DNA of 43,635 nt from Chloroflexota bacterium. Its GTDB lineage: Bacteria; Chloroflexota; Anaerolineae; Anaerolineales; Villigracilaceae. The notes beneath the pieces are model-generated. The model saw only the letters and a program-made list of their open reading frames with translations, was not told the DNA's origin and made no database searches. This document shows, one piece after another, positions 43,163 to 43,635 of the stretch. Both the position numbers and the translations under genes were made by a program. How positions within the stretch are numbered: position 1 is the first letter of the stretch; every line of letters begins with the position of its first letter. The DNA is taken from the NCBI GenBank assembly GCA_024224815.1, contig JAAENC010001194.1:1-43635 (forward strand), read 5' to 3'.

Positions 43163-43275
43163 GCCCACGGCTAAACCCGGCGGGCTATAGGCTCAAGGAC
43201 GATAAATCGTCCTGTCTTTTTAGCCCAAAGGGCTTTGGCTATGTAGCCCGGACGTTTACGTCCGGGTGGGTAGCT
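43163..43275. repeat. Structured palindromic element
   Basis: Three hairpins in a row: GGACGATAAATCGTCC (43197-43212), AGCCCAAAGGGCT (43222-43234) and CCCGGACGT/ACGTCCGGG (43247-43266). The outer bases include CCGCCCACGGCTA and GGGTGGG. It may be a MITE or an unknown structured RNA; it is a single copy in this window. Confidence 0.6.
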
Positions 43276-43301
43276 TCAAGAGATTTTTTTTGAATATCGG
43301 T

Positions 43302-43427
43302 ATGAAATACAGACATGCAAAAAGTATTTTGATGTTTTCTCTTGCATTAGCAACTCAATATTCTTACTCAGTAGAGGATGTTGTACTGAAAGTGTTCTTT
43401 ACAAAAAAGAACATCTCAAATGGATAA
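43302..43427 (+). CDS. Short frame, possible transposase fragment
   Basis: A 41-codon frame from ATG 43302 begins MKYRHAKSILMFSLALATQ and continues YSVEDVVLKVFF. The opening loosely resembles the N-terminal segment of some small DDE transposases (MKYRH..., then a helix-turn-helix). No continuation is visible in any plus-strand frame. The call is weak and could be chance. Confidence 0.2.
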   Translation: MKYRHAKSILMFSLALATQYSYSVEDVVLKVFFTKKNISNG

Positions 43428-43635
43428 TGTCGAGGTAAGTGCCTAGATGGAAAGTCTACGCTTTCCATAGCCTTCAGAAACTTATTCACAAATTCTAGAA
43501 TGACTAGTAGTAGAACTATGATATAAGAGATCTATGATGAAACCTCTACACAGAACAAATACAGAAACATGAGTAATGAAAAGAAAGTCATTTTCATGCA
43601 TCCCACTGTATACATGTAAAATCTGTACACGAAGG

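Larger units (their letters stand above)
42933..43635. other. Gene-free region, about 700 bp
   Basis: I see no convincing gene here. The first 140 nt form the leader of the CysRS-like gene, with a TATAAT (43063-43068, minus strand) but no -35, and no T-box specifier or GGTGG-ACCGCG-type antiterminator. A structured repeat follows at 43163-43275. The last 330 nt are A/T-rich with only small hairpins and a 41-codon frame (43302-43427). Confidence 0.6.

Overview
The window reads as a chromosomal segment of a member of the Chloroflexota, most likely an Anaerolineae-type bacterium. This is inferred from the mix of genes and from style: lipoproteins and a penicillin-binding protein with long Pro/Thr tails, a YchF with a divergent P-loop, class I FBPase beside AMP-forming acetyl-CoA synthetase, and many short palindromic repeats. 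No 16S rRNA is present, so the placement is tentative. Genes are short-operon housekeeping and accessory genes. I see no phage, no CRISPR array and no complete insertion sequence.

Layout. 1-6.1 kb (minus strand): a truncated DUF2202 lipoprotein; a P-type ATPase behind a complete yybP-ykoY-type (Mn2+) riboswitch with its own promoter and terminator; a membrane protein and glgC. 6.2-10.5 kb: tRNA-Leu(CAA) with a good promoter and terminator, a YchF-family GTPase, a lipoprotein and oligoendopeptidase F. 10.5-20.7 kb (minus): a small membrane protein, a six-PAS protein with no output domain, an FMN-binding protein, a zinc-ribbon plus ferredoxin pair, a GNAT plus RidA-like pair, a class A penicillin-binding protein and a MaoC hydratase.

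20.9-25.5 kb (plus): the most interesting operon. A leaderless (alpha/alpha)6 glycosidase-like gene is followed by a CPA1 Na+/H+ antiporter whose C-terminus is a complete PstA/DarA-like (cyclic-di-AMP receptor) domain. A free-standing PstA/DarA-like protein overlaps the antiporter gene by 11 nt. The two receptor domains have lost different parts of the canonical ligand site.

25.6-31.4 kb: a second MaoC, a membrane-anchored sulfotransferase, a tail-anchored protein with an EF-hand-like loop, a YciI-like protein, a collapsed adenosine deaminase remnant, gluconokinase, an MscS channel and a GNAT-like protein. 31.5-36.3 kb: an atypical SDR, acetyl-CoA synthetase, fructose-1,6-bisphosphatase and a one-domain asparaginase. 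36.4-39.1 kb: a PhnE-like permease broken by one in-frame TGA, two membrane proteins and a GNAT. 39.3-42.9 kb (minus): a GH1 beta-glucosidase, RlmB, and a cysteinyl-tRNA synthetase-like protein that has lost both class I catalytic signatures. The last 0.7 kb holds no gene I can support.

Together the genes suggest acetate assimilation and gluconeogenesis towards glycogen (acs, fbp, glgC), sugar use (GH1, gluconokinase), peptide turnover (pepF), and ion or osmotic homeostasis (Mn2+/Ca2+ ATPase, antiporter with PstA-like domains, MscS). Four families of palindromic repeats occupy many of the gaps, and three genes (DUF2202, add, phnE) are in decay.
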